DNA of 64,000 nt. Origin: Echinostoma caproni (taxonomy: Eukaryota > Platyhelminthes > Trematoda > Plagiorchiida > Echinostomatidae). The notes under the pieces were generated by a model, which was not told the origin of the DNA, did no database searches, and was given only the letters and a program-made list of their open reading frames with translations. This document shows positions 54,376 to 64,000 of this stretch, piece by piece. Position 1 is the first letter of the stretch; every line of letters begins with the position of its first letter. The stretch spans positions 1 through 64,000 of the forward strand of contig UZAN01040161.1 in the NCBI GenBank assembly GCA_900618425.1, given 5' to 3'. Made by a program: the position numbers and the translations under genes.

Positions 54376-54672
54376 CAGGCATAAAACACAATCAACTAGA
54401 ATACCCACACCCCGGGTAAAAGAACGTCTGGCTATGCACGCCAACTCTAATCTGATTTGCCATTTCCAATGTGGGTGCGGAGCGACCTACGTGTGCAGAA
54501 CAGAGTGACAATTACGTAACCGGGTGGTTGACCACATTTAAAATTAGGTCCGAAATCAGATGACGCAATCTGGGTCAAGTCCGCGGCATAGAAACAACGA
54601 TCAAAACTACAAGATACTGTCATCAGCCATAGCTCGACATCTTCTGATGACGCTCGAAATTGGAAGAGTTTT
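54376..54672 (+). mobile_element. Penelope-like element fragment, GIY-YIG domain
   Basis: The plus frame reads RIPTPRVKERLAMHANSNL, then CHFQCGCGATYVCRTE, stop, QLRNRVVDHI, and later SSAIARHLLMTLE, the usual PLE GIY-YIG sequence. Relative to functional copies the G of YIG is changed (YVC) and several stops are present. The order and spacing match the 61.5-kb antisense copy, including VIARHLMTQNQ, so both are one subfamily. Lies immediately upstream of the exon at 54676. Confidence 0.85.
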
Positions 54673-54675
54673 CAG

Positions 54676-54735
54676 CTTCATTAAGTAAATTAACGGAGGC
54701 TGACACTTTACAAATACTTGATTCAAAGCAATTTG
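54676..54735 (+). CDS. 60-nt symmetric exon
   Basis: After GGAAGAGTTTTCAG and before the strong donor gtaaga, phase 1 to 1: SLSKLTEADTLQILDSKQF. It directly abuts the PLE fragment, whose end appears to supply or border the acceptor. The peptide is unlike PLE protein. Compatible downstream with a phase-1 reading of the exon at 56332. Confidence 0.5.
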
Positions 54736-54739
54736 GTAA

Positions 54740-56300
54740 GAAACATGTGATTATCTTATATAAGCAGACTATTATTTGCATGGTCACCGCATGGCTTCAT
54801 TCACTGCGCCAAGAGTTCATATGCAATTTAGGCTTTTATTGAAGTCGGTGTGTATATATGTCATTGTTCCTAATGCCGGTGAGCACGTTGTGAACAAATG
54901 GAACCACAGAAACAAAATAAGAAAAAGTGATAACAAACTGGTAGCAAATTAAAAAAAATTATGACACTTGGCATACAAACAACGAACAGATATGTTGACT
55001 ATTGATCATTATTTGTAAAAAACTCACCATCATTTTGAAAGGCCTGCTCTGTTGTTATTAATAAATAATTTAAATGAGAGCAGTTAGGAGACAGTTGTTA
55101 CCTTCCTTTAAACGAGAACGAAAAGAATGAGAAACCACTGGAAGTTCTGTAACCACCAATAAAATCAACGGGAACAACATAGATGAGATATATAGGGCTA
55201 TGATCAAATATACATTTAAAACACTTGATTACCATGTTATTTCAGAGGAAAAGAAATCGCCCAACAATGACATCCTGAGGTTCTCCAGAATGTAATGATA
55301 TCAGTTCGGAAGCTTTGGAAAGGGCAGATGTGATGATAAGGGAAAACCTTATGGAGCAGTGACAAGCTCAACCTGACTTAATTAACTCCATAGCATCGTG
55401 AACGATGCGCGAACATGTATCAGGGAATTAAGAAGAATATCAGAATTGACGTTGTTCTTGGAAGGCTGTTTTCTTGAGTAAAAGTTAACAATAAAGGTTT
55501 GAAAACAAAATGTACAGGCATGAGAGATCCTTTCACAAAACAAGCATGCGAGAAACTGATTGAAATGTCCACGATCAGATGTCAGGGATGTGAACAATAC
55601 TGCATACATGTGGATACTAGGTGATTTTCCAATCTTTGACGCAATGCAGGAACATAAGCAAACGTTACTTCTCCAACTGATTCATTCATTAGCCACACAG
55701 AACAAGAAATTCGCTTTTTATTGCAAACTTTGGTAATTTATAATGAAGGTTGAAAAATACTATCTGTTTAACTCATTTATCACAGAAATGTACACTAGAC
55801 ATCACGGAAAAAGGATGTGGACTTGAAGAATTGCCTGAGGAATTACAGAGACTGAGATCAGCGATGGTTTTACGGATCAAACCTGGGACCTTCAGGCAAT
55901 CAATTTAAAGACATTATCACTAGACTGCTACCGTCCCTTTTGTTATCTTTATACATAAAATCGTAAATGTAACACATATGAATAGTAACTGGGCATTCGT
56001 TTACTATGAACTTTCGCTAAAATATGTGAGTATATAAGCTATCCCGTAAACTGTGGTGATCCACACTTCCGTGATCGCAATCCATGCACAACAAGGTACC
56101 GTTTCATGTCATCCAATCACCGTTCACGAAGCTCGAGCAATGGTACACCGGGCGAACATGACATCCAAGTTAGCACATATGATACGTCGGTGCAAACGGT
56201 TGCGTGATTAGAGGATGCTCGTTCAACCAATTACATGGACTATTCCATTCTATAACAGATGATCTAATTCCATCAATAAACATAAGCATTTGCTGCTATC
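54740..56300 (+). other. Mostly featureless; decayed coding-like spot at 55280-55490
   Basis: Around 55280-55490 a plus frame reads DISSEALERADVMIRENLME, then after a frame change NSIVNDARTCIRELRRISEL and TLFLEGCFLE. A minus ORF (55382-55609) overlaps. A broken gene or retroelement fragment is possible, but I cannot name it. The rest is AT-rich and unassigned. Confidence 0.3.
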
Positions 56301-56302
56301 AG

Positions 56303-56416
56303 TTCCTCGTGTATTTCATTGGAGTCCGCAGTTTGGGTTGGAACCAATTCAGTTCTGAACAGTACAGTCCGGATTCTCGTATTCCTAAATTCAATACTAT
56401 TTCGATTACCACATAA
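56303..56416 (+). CDS. Candidate terminal exon, frame ambiguous
   Basis: Two acceptors compete. From 56303 (TTTGCTGCTATCAG, phase 0) the frame reads FLVYFIGVRSLGWNQFSSEQ, YSPDSRIPKFNTISITT, stop. From 56332 (GGAGTCCGCAG, phase 1) another frame reads WVGTNSVLNSTVRILVFLNS, ILFRLPHKDKHSNFQFNI, stop at about 56447. The second fits the exon ending at 54735 and would give a hydrophobic C-terminus. Undecided. Confidence 0.4.
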   Translation, partial: FLVYFIGVRSLGWNQFSSEQYSPDSRIPKFNTISITT

Positions 56417-56874
56417 AGATAAACATTCAAATTTTCAGTTTAATATTTAAATTGCTTGACTTCAGAACACAGCAACTACTCCCGCAGCATTATTTCTTGG
56501 TGTTATGAGCACGAAATCTTTAGGGTTATTTTTAAAATTCCTTAGTTCTTACTGTCACCAGTAGGGGAAAACCGAACTCGATAAATATTGCTTAACGGTA
56601 TGGCTGTCAGCTTGGATAAACTGAATATTTTTCATTGGAGGTGCTATCTCCGACTAGTCTTTCAAGTGTTATATCTTAAGAAATTACAAACGATGTTCAC
56701 AGATCCATAAACATATTATGCAATCTGTAGTTTCACTTGTGGAACCACGTTAGAAGGCTTTCACCATTTAAATGGAACTATACATGCCAATAAAATACAA
56801 AAAGTAAAGGATTGTTAGCCCAGATTAATTTATATCACAAAATTGGTACTGTGAACATTTTCCAAATTCAACAG

Positions 56875-57006
56875 GAATGTGATAGAATCTTACGTATCGT
56901 TTGTAGTTCCGGTAGATCTGTTTGTTATAAGGAGATTTATAAAAGTAAAAGTAATGCTCACACTATATATGTGGATAGTCATGGATATATCAAGTTGAGC
57001 TTTTGA
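56875..57006 (+). CDS. Terminal exon with poly(A) signal
   Basis: After TTTTCCAAATTCAACAG the frame (phase 0) is open for 43 codons to TGA: ECDRILRIVCSSGRSVCYKE, IYKSKSNAHTIYVDSHGYI, KLSF. Three Cys. AATAAA follows at 57011, only five bases after the stop, supporting a gene end here. Family not recognised. Confidence 0.6.
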   Translation, partial: ECDRILRIVCSSGRSVCYKEIYKSKSNAHTIYVDSHGYIKLSF

Positions 57007-57010
57007 CTCC

Positions 57011-57016
57011 AATAAA
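57011..57016 (+). terminator. Poly(A) signal
   Basis: AATAAA just downstream of the stop codon at 57006. Confidence 0.55.
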
Positions 57017-57058
57017 TTTCGCATGATCGCCTTCCGCGTCGCTCGAAACTCTGTTGTC

Positions 57059-57075
57059 ACTCTCTCTCTCTCTCT
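57059..57075. repeat. (TC)n microsatellite
   Basis: An uninterrupted CT/TC run of about 17 bases. Confidence 0.95.
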
Positions 57076-57624
57076 TGATTTACAATTCAAATGAAACTCT
57101 GTCATTCAACTGGATATTATGTATCGTACCACTTTTATTGACCGAATACTAATTATTCATAACTGTGTTATGCGAGGCATCAATTGATTATTACATAGCG
57201 ATACCCTTTAGAAACGTAGAACATCCTTATTGTCAAGCACATAGCCGTCTGAAGTAAACTCTACAGTATGAAATGTTCTGATCGAAGACCTCAATGATCC
57301 AAAAAGTAACGGGATAGTTATCCAGCCCATTAATATTTTCATTGCTACAGTGACAAATTTAGTCTCTCTATATATAGCAATATTTTTTTGTGGGTCTATA
57401 GTATTGGATACTATGGTCCGTATCTAAGAGAAGTTCAAAGTTTCATTACGATTATCCGTTTACCGAACCCACTCAGAAAAGAAAGAAAGAAGGTAGATAA
57501 CTAGTGCGTGTATCTTAGGCTAGTGAAACGTTGGCTCAGTGTCACAATCACTTCAGGCTTTTCTATTCCGGATTTCCCACATGAAGCATTGTTCCATAAC
57601 CGATTTTTTTGTGACAATTCCATG

Positions 57625-58110
57625 TCAACACTTAAGCAACATTGGATTCAGAACTTATCATCCTCCTATACTGACCCGAACACCACATGACTGATCGGGT
57701 TCATTTATCGGTCGGTCGGATAATTCAGCTGCAGCAAGGGACCCAGAGCTTGCCCAGCTAACCCGAGCGAACAACCTCACCGTGTTTACTGCCGTAAGTC
57801 TTTAACAGGCCCAGAGAACTGCCATTGTACAGCAGGCCATCAGCACACGGATGGACTACACGTGACAACAAAATCATCTCAAAAGGTGCAAGCATGTAAT
57901 CAGATATTCTCGTGTGGGGTTGAGGGATTCCAAGTGGCACAAATCGCGAAAAGTGATCCAATCAGTTCACGGAGAGAGTTAGATGAAACTACTTACTTAC
58001 TTACTTAATTACTTACTTACCTACTTACTTACTTACTTACTACTTAAGGTCACAAGTGAGAGGGGTAGCACAATGTGAAACGATTGGACAATCGCACCAT
58101 AAAGAACGAA
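57625..58110 (+). repeat. Dispersed repeat, copy 2, with (ACTT)n insertion
   Basis: Second copy of the 33345-33770 repeat (gattcagaacttatcatcc, cggtcggtcgga, cagcacacggatggacta). It contains a tetranucleotide microsatellite at about 57990-58046 (acttacttactt with interruptions), absent from copy 1. The PLE fragment begins right after its end. Confidence 0.8.
57990..58046. repeat. (ACTT)n microsatellite
   Basis: About 13 near-perfect acttacttactt units. Confidence 0.95.
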
Positions 58111-58925
58111 ATACCGAATTCTGCCGTTTTAATTTGTGTCCACTCATGTAAGTGTTCCTGTGGAACAACATTCATAGACCGCACGGTCAAACGTTTGTTT
58201 CAGCGAATTCGTGAACACCAACCCGTATGACTAATTACATGAAGAATCAGGTCACTCATTAGCGCAGTGGTTTCATACCCAGTTCACACGAATCATAAGG
58301 GTAAGGAATGAACGATTGAGGAAAGTTCGATGTCGTCTGCACAATCCCAATTTGTGTAACCGAAATCAACTGCTTGTGCTACACGCATCTCATCCCGAGT
58401 AATCCCAACAGTCGGATGACCTAACAGTTGTGTGATCCTTGTTAATCACATATCCTGTCCGAAAACGAAATTAGCCCCAAATAACATGCGAAGTTTATTT
58501 TACCTTTCCCAAAACAATTGTTGGCTTTTATAGCTGAAGCAAATCACACCGTGAACGTGTGCGAGGCTTTCCGACCCCTGTACAAAGTTCGTGGGCGAGG
58601 CAAGTTCGCTGTCGGATGTTGGCTACGGTAGAAGCGGTGAGCATTCGTCTGAGTGCCCAAAAACAGTTTGCCCAAGCGCTAAAGCTTCCCTGGCCCAACC
58701 CCCATACAAACCGCATCGTGAGTAATCTCGATGATCGGATGAGTGGGTAAACAAACTTGTGATCGTAGTGAACACGATTTCCGGTCTCATGATGTAATCG
58801 TTTTTAGTAATCTGTGTTTTTATTTTCCCAAGACAATTTTATTCCTAAGTAGTGATATATATTGAGATGTATTGGTATGAATGCGAATCTCTCTTGTTCG
58901 CCACTCTGTTGTTTTGTTTGAAACA
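58111..58925 (+). mobile_element. Penelope-like element: GIY-YIG, C-terminal tail and 3' end, with ~250-bp interruption
   Basis: CSCGTTFIDRTVKRL and RIREHQP mark the GIY-YIG core (58150-58230), reaching SLISAVVSYP. The expected continuation (HTVNVCEAFRPLYKVRGR) appears only at about 58540, so roughly 250 bases of foreign or duplicated sequence interrupt the domain. The tail then reads ATVEAVSIRLSAQKQFAQAL and LPWPNPHTN, and the 3' UTR matches the 1.9-kb copy to about 58910. Several stops; inactive. Confidence 0.85.
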
Positions 58926-59193
58926 ACGAGGATTTATTGATTGTTGGGTCATACTGTAAATTGTGTGATTCGCAGAAATGTAAGGTAACTCACTTTCTTC
59001 TATCCAACTGCATGCCCGAGTGTATTCAGCCTCTATGGGAAAGAAATTCACGGAATTAGTTTTCTGACTTGAAGTGGTCTCACTTCATTTTACTGTCCTT
59101 CGTGGTGATCGTGTTTAGTTTTCTGAGTCCTTTAATCAATAAAAAATGAAGGCTGGTTAAACAGAAAACCTATCTACTTTTTTCTTCATACAG

Positions 59194-60235
59194 GGAAACG
59201 GTATTTTGGATGTATTTATTATACGTATACGTATTATACGTATTTGGTTAGATTTGGATGGTGCGACTAAACGTAAGTCATAATGAGCAAAACCAGTGGC
59301 AGCATAACAAAATTTCATGTTCTGGTATATGACCAAGAATTTTATCATCAAATGATACAAAGCAGGATTGCGAACCCATTATTCCCGCCAGTAATAATAT
59401 GCGCACAGTTTATCTGGATCACCAGTAGTCCAAGCCGATACAAATGAAACCTGAGCAGTACATACGGAGTTACATCAGGCCAAGATATATAAGTTCCTGC
59501 TGACCCCGCATGTCATACAGCAGAATACGTATAGCTCTATTACTCAACAAATGCGGCCAATAAATAACATATTATTTTGCATCATAATGATTAGGTTGCC
59601 GTTGTACAAAGGAGTTCCTTATTTCTCTCAAAATGTTATTCGTATGCAGAAAAACTGAGAACTATCCTGAAAGGTAGGATTTACTGTAAATATTTTGAAA
59701 CCGCTGTCTTCTATTAGCAGCGTAGACGTATCACCCAAACAGCGTAGTGTATCTTTGTGGACGACTGAATATCCCTCAAGGAGCAGAAACGGTGACAAAC
59801 ACTCCTTAAGGACCGACGTAAATGGCAATAATCTGTAGGAAAGCTTAGTTGTCATTTTTAGGGATACGATTCCTGGTGATTATGCTAACATCATTCTGTG
59901 TATTAACGGTATTAGTTGCTGATAACCGAAGGTTCAATTAATTCAGTTCTCTATCCTTGTCCGCATTCAGCAAGTATTGATTACTTGATGAATTCAAGAA
60001 ATTGTCTGTTTTATCAATAAGCATCCTCCTCACTTGTCAAACCTAGAACCATTAGTCTTGAGTTGGTTCGTACATTTGTGATTTTCAGGTAAATACGGTT
60101 TTTCCTAAATGTTATTGACATTTTATTAGCAATCTGCCATCTGTTTGTGAAAAGAAGAAAGTAAATGACCTAACAGAACACGTTGATTTCTTGCGAAAGT
60201 TGAAGTTTGATCTACTGCTGCATATTTCTTCCTGA
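59194..60235 (+). CDS. 3' end of a gene built from very short exons
   Basis: Exons: 59194-59272 (phase 0 to 1; TTTTTTCTTCATACAG, donor gtaagt; GNGILDVFIIRIRIIRIWLD), 59650-59673 (24 nt, phase 2 to 2; KTENYPE, donor gtagga), 59718-59834 (117 nt, 2 to 2; SVDVSPKQRSVSLWTTEYPS), 60056-60088 (33 nt, 2 to 2; LELVRTFVIF, donor gtaaat) and 60130-60235 (phase 2 to TGA; NLPSVCEKKKVNDLTEHVDF, LRKLKFDLLLHISS). The last four agree in phase. An extra ~16-nt exon near 59410 would be needed to join the first. AATAAA lies near 60256. Three consecutive internal exons are short and divisible by three, like trematode micro-exon genes (comparison only). Confidence 0.7.
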
Positions 60236-60253
60236 GATTCACAACAATCACCA

Positions 60254-60262
60254 AAAATAAAT
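60254..60262 (+). terminator. Poly(A) signal
   Basis: The aaaataaa context contains AATAAA about 20 bases after the stop at 60235, supporting the gene end. Confidence 0.55.
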
Positions 60263-60264
60263 TG

Positions 60265-61225
60265 TTATGCGCGTTCGTATATTATGTTTCCCGGTAATAT
60301 ATGACGTCAATGTTAGAGTAGAGATAAACAGAAACAGCTTTTCTGTGGCACAGCTTCAGTAATAGAAATTGTACTCATTCATCGGTAATGCATTTACTTT
60401 TTACTGCGAGCAGAAAATCTTAGTGATATCTTGTTGCAGCGTGAATAACGTCACAAGAAATTTCGATCTCTGTTTTACCTCTTGAATAAATTCACTCGGC
60501 GCTATTTCCCTCGTGGACCGCTGACTTTCCCAAGTGTTCAGTGTTCCCTTCTAATAATTCTTTATTCCTTACATTATTGTACACTGAAGTCACGTATTCA
60601 CAAGTGAGGTTTTTCTTATGAATAACATTTGATTATTTTGATTTATTTTGATTATATCAAGCCTTGTTGCATGAGTGTATCCCATTCTACACTGACTCAT
60701 GGCGAATTTCAATCCTCTTCCCACTCAGTTTGATATAAATCTGTGCCAAGTAGCTTGATGTGAATCCACCTTGCTTTAAAGAATTTTATTGGTTTCTGCA
60801 ACATGTGCTTTGAATCTTGGTGATAGTAACCGTATTCCTTGGCAATGACCAAAAGTCACTTCTATCTCTATTTTGCATGAAATCGGCCATGATACGGACG
60901 ATAACCACGCGCCTTCTCACGAGAACAAACCGGACTGATAAAAGGGTAACCATTATTGTTTAGTAATTCGCTGATTTGAAATCATGAACGAACTCGACCA
61001 AGAAAATGATATGTTCACCAACTATAAAAATTGAAGCAGGCCTTCCCCGAGATTAATGTCTAGAGAAAAGACCATATTGCAATGCTGCCCAATTTGTGTC
61101 CAGGACGATTTCGCTGCATTTCAACATGATGCATACTGCAGAAAATACTATGTCTATATAGGGGTTTGCATGGTAACAAAGTAAAGCAGAGCACAATAAA
61201 ACAGAGCAAACATAAAGTTGGGGTG
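60265..61225 (+). other. AT-rich stretch, nothing recognised
   Basis: No supported feature. Confidence 0.4.
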
Positions 61226-61229
61226 GGTA

Positions 61230-62690
61230 AAGGACCATGTTACTAGGGTAGGGACAGGCTAGCATAAAGTTCCTTTTGTTGACAAAGAGGGAGGAGCTCA
61301 ATCGATTAATCACAATCGCTTCAGCATACCTTAGCAATCTTGCTACTCGTGACTTGTTCAATCCCAAAAGGCTGTTCTTCGGTCGATCTGGTTTTGCGTC
61401 ATTAGATGTCGAGCAATGACTGAGGGCGGGGTCTTGTGATTTTGACCTCTAATCATCTGATTTTGGACCCAATTTGAAATATGTTCCATCACCCGATTGC
61501 GTAACTATCACTCTGTTGTGCCCACGAAAGTGGCTCTGACAACACATTGAAATTGGTAGATCAGATTGTGGTTGACGTGCACAGGTAGACGTTCTTTTGC
61601 AAGGGGTGTGGATATTCTTGTTGTCCAGTAGACGATTTGGGGGTCGGCTGCAAAGTAGATTGGAGCGATTAATGGTCTCAGTCGTTTGTTAGGAAGACAG
61701 CTTACGTCATCAGCACTGAATTGCAACTCTCGGTTTGCAATTCTTCGGGGTAAGCTTTTTTGCTAACAACTTCCTAAGGTTTTGCAGTTATTTTTCGATT
61801 CTGTCTTTCGTGTAGATTCGCCTTCTTCTATCCAATAAGGTCCAAAGAAGACCATGTTTATACTCCAGGGACATAAAGCTCTCGAATTCTAAATATTAGA
61901 CTGGCCAGGATTCTTTCCGATTAACGGATCGAGCAACTGTTCCGTCTTCTCTTGTAGTCGTGCTAATGTCAAGGGACTGGGGTGTGTTATTGCAGTTAGA
62001 TTCCATAGTGAATTGTATATGTGGATGTAGACTGTTGAGTGTATCCACAATTATCATAGCTTTTTCTGAGCCTTCTGTTATGACCAGGGTGTCGTCGACG
62101 TATCGTTTGTGCAGGATAGCTTGCCCCAGAACATTACTTACTTTTTGTTCCAGATGTACCCTGAACAAGTCTGCCAGGACTGGGCCTAGAGGGCTACCCA
62201 TAGCGACACCACCGATTTACCTGAACGCACTTCTTTGAAAAGACAAAAACATGTCGATTGTGCGGAGTAGTAACATACGCTCAATGAGGGACACTGGTAG
62301 ACTCAGTGGAATTTGTTCCTTCCCTAAAAGATCGCGGATGATTTGTACGACCTCAGAAAATGGTAAAATAGTGAGCATGGATTGGGCATCGAAGGGATTT
62401 ATATGCGTTGCTTCTATGGTAATCTTGTTCAAAATTTCCACCAATTCAAAACTGTACTTGACTGAATATTTGACCATTGATCCATGGACTGGTTCTAACA
62501 CCTTAACCAGCCATTGCGCCATTTTCAGCTGGGATGAGTTCGTCATGGATAGAGTTGGTCTGAGTGGCAAGGCTGTCTTGTGAGGTTTCGGCAGGCGATA
62601 AAGTTGGGAAATCTGATCTCCTTCGTCTTTAGGTCCTGGGCGGTGTTCGCAACCATAATATGTCCTTATAATCATCCTGGACATAAATTG
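61230..62690 (-). mobile_element. Penelope-like element, most complete copy: RT plus GIY-YIG
   Basis: Antisense. The frame 62684-62217 carries LYRLPKPHKTALPLRPTLS and FDAQSMLTILPF (RT palm, motif A region). After a one-base frame slip near 62220, IGGVAMGSPLGPVLADLF and YVDDTLV follow (motifs B and C; both catalytic Asp of YVDD kept, 61896-62201). A further frame change leads through RRRRIYTKDRIEK to the linker and GIY-YIG start (61726-61508: YQFQCVVRATFVGTTE, stop). The tail at 61367-61270 (LLRYAEAIVINRL) is again shifted. At least three frameshifts, a damaged GIY-YIG (FVG for YIG) and 5' truncation at about 62690 make it inactive. Confidence 0.92.
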
Positions 62691-63235
62691 CGCAACGTTG
62701 CTATATGGTCATATCTTTCGAAGTTATACAAATTCACATTATGTTTCAATAAAAAACATTGCTCATCTGAAAAATATTCAGACTGAGGTTACCAACGAGT
62801 TATTACAAGATATTTTTCCTCAAAAGGCTCTCTGAATCGTGCATCATTGAACTCAACGAATCCCGTAAACTCAGTTACCTTTCCATTACAGCTTTTTATT
62901 TATAACCGAATTAACCATGAATGAACCAATGTTAATTCATCGGATACCAGTCAATGTTTTAGCCTTGACAACAGAAAATCCAGGTTGCCGTCATTCGCCA
63001 TGTTTAAAGGTATCATCTCAGCGACGGCGTTTTTTTTCAAAAGTATTTCAAACAGTACACTGAATGATCGCAAACAAAGTAGATCTGTTTAAATAAATCG
63101 TAACTAACAGTGCACATCTTGCAAACGTTGAAAGATAAGGAATTTTTTCTTCAGATAAGAACTCACTAAATTTTATAACACCCGCTTGTAATTGGTCAGT
63201 ATCTGTGAGACCGGAGAATTGACGACAAATACCAG

Positions 63236-63372
63236 TGAAACTACATTCACAAATTCATAAAATTTATGGTCAAAAGCAACCCTGGTTTATTGTAATAATC
63301 GTTGATGAAATAAGAGCTCCAATTTGTAATAAAATCTCTGCCCTTTATATGTTTTTGAAGAAGTCTTACTAG
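63236..63372 (+). CDS. Candidate exon, 45 codons
   Basis: After GACGACAAATACCAG the frame (phase 1) is open to TAG: LHSQIHKIYGQKQPWFIVII, VDEIRAPICNKISALYMFLK, KSY. A donor-like gtaata sits inside. A minus ORF (63247-63429) overlaps, but the plus peptide is more convincing. Unrecognised. Confidence 0.45.
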
Positions 63373-63513
63373 CCCGTGGGTGTGTATGTGTGGAGTGTAA
63401 AATGCAGAATTCCGGAGGTCGCATATCAAATCAACCTTGAAATGATTGATGACGAAAGAGGCAAGAGCTCACTGAGCTTAGTGCGTGAATCACCTGAAAT
63501 TGAGTGGTTACAG

Positions 63514-63745
63514 TGTGAATGAATGTGATGCTTTACAGATCTATTTGTGTCAAGTGGTGAGTCTACATATACTTCACAAAATCTGTGATCGTAAATTTTA
63601 CCTATCGAATCACTGGAAAGAAACTGAACATCTAGCAGTTTTATCCGTAAATGATAGTAGTTTCGAGGAAAGGTGGTATAGGGTTTGTGAATGCAGATAC
63701 ATGAAAGAATATGCAGGAGATCACAGAATAAGCTGTAAAAGTTGA
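63514..63745 (+). CDS. Cys-rich terminal exon, 76 codons
   Basis: After TTGAGTGGTTACAG the frame (phase 2) is open to TGA at 63745: VNECDALQIYLCQVVSLHIL, HKICDRKFYLSNHWKETEHL, SFEERWYRVCECRYMKEYAG, DHRISCKS. Six Cys and frequent aromatic/charged residues suggest a compact extracellular domain. A strong gtgagt (63556) inside could end the exon early, with a re-acceptor at about 63643 (CATCTAGCAG). Both forms keep protein-like sequence. Confidence 0.55.
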
Positions 63746-64000
63746 CTGTGAATGTCTCAAGCCACTACAGTTAAATGCAGGAAAATCATGATAGGTTGTT
63801 GTGTTCGGGTCACCCATTCGAGGGCAAGTAGTTACATCAAACGAGTGGGTTAGAGACTAATTTGCCTTGATATATATCAGTAAGAAGAGAACGCGTAACG
63901 AAGAGCTGCTAATTGATCCGATTTGAGAAGGGACCCCCAAAAACAGAGGTTCGCTTACGGTCTGTATTCGGATATACTACAGAACTGAGTGCTTCCATTA

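Noticed and set aside
58847..59051. Minus-strand 68-codon ORF beside the PLE 3' end
   Set aside because: Partly antisense PLE 3' UTR, with no splice signals and no protein-like features.
1..64000. CRISPR arrays, bacterial operons, rRNA, complete tRNA genes
   Set aside because: No regularly spaced repeats, Shine-Dalgarno-led gene runs or cloverleaf genes were seen. The tRNA-like sequences are SINE heads.

Overview
The window looks like about 64 kb of a flatworm nuclear genome, most likely a digenean trematode related to the schistosomes (inference). It is AT-rich, no gene is contiguous, and candidate exons are short with consensus GT-AG borders. The mobile sequence is typical of trematodes: tRNA-derived SINEs carrying schistosome-type hammerhead ribozymes, and many decayed Penelope-like elements (PLEs) with reverse transcriptase and GIY-YIG domains. 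There are no operons and no complete tRNA, rRNA or CRISPR. One 472-N assembly gap lies at 25204-25675, with single ambiguous bases elsewhere.

Host genes had to be read by hand as open frames between splice sites, because most exons lack an ATG. I recognise none of the proteins, so all are left unnamed. The best-supported groups are: a membrane-protein 3' end at 19719-21385 (+); exons at 43291-47213 (+); a three-exon minus-strand gene at 52158-51262; two minus-strand exons at 48799-47737; and a gene 3' end made of very short exons at 59194-60235 (+). In each group most or all neighbouring exons agree in codon phase. Many single exons of the same quality are scattered between them. Exons on both strands interleave between 44 and 53 kb. 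Which exons belong to one transcript cannot be settled without RNA data.

Mobile sequence by region: PLE remnants at 1.9, 11.6, 21.5, 29.6, 54.4, 58.1 and 61.2-62.7 kb (the last one antisense); SINE/hammerhead copies at 16.6, 24.9-25.9, 26.9, 33.0 and 52.4-53.0 kb; a 720-bp repeat at 7.2 and 13.6 kb; another repeat at 33.3 and 57.6 kb; and a decayed PHD-finger ORF of LINE ORF1 type at 14.6-15.5 kb.

The most interesting feature is the hammerhead family. A head-to-tail SINE arrangement flanks the gap at 25 kb, and an inverted pair sits at 52.4-53.0 kb. The ribozyme's stem III is a loopless palindrome, which suits cleavage in multimeric RNA. With PLEs in the same window this resembles the proposed metazoan retrozymes. 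That is a comparison with known families, not proof of activity or of a new system.
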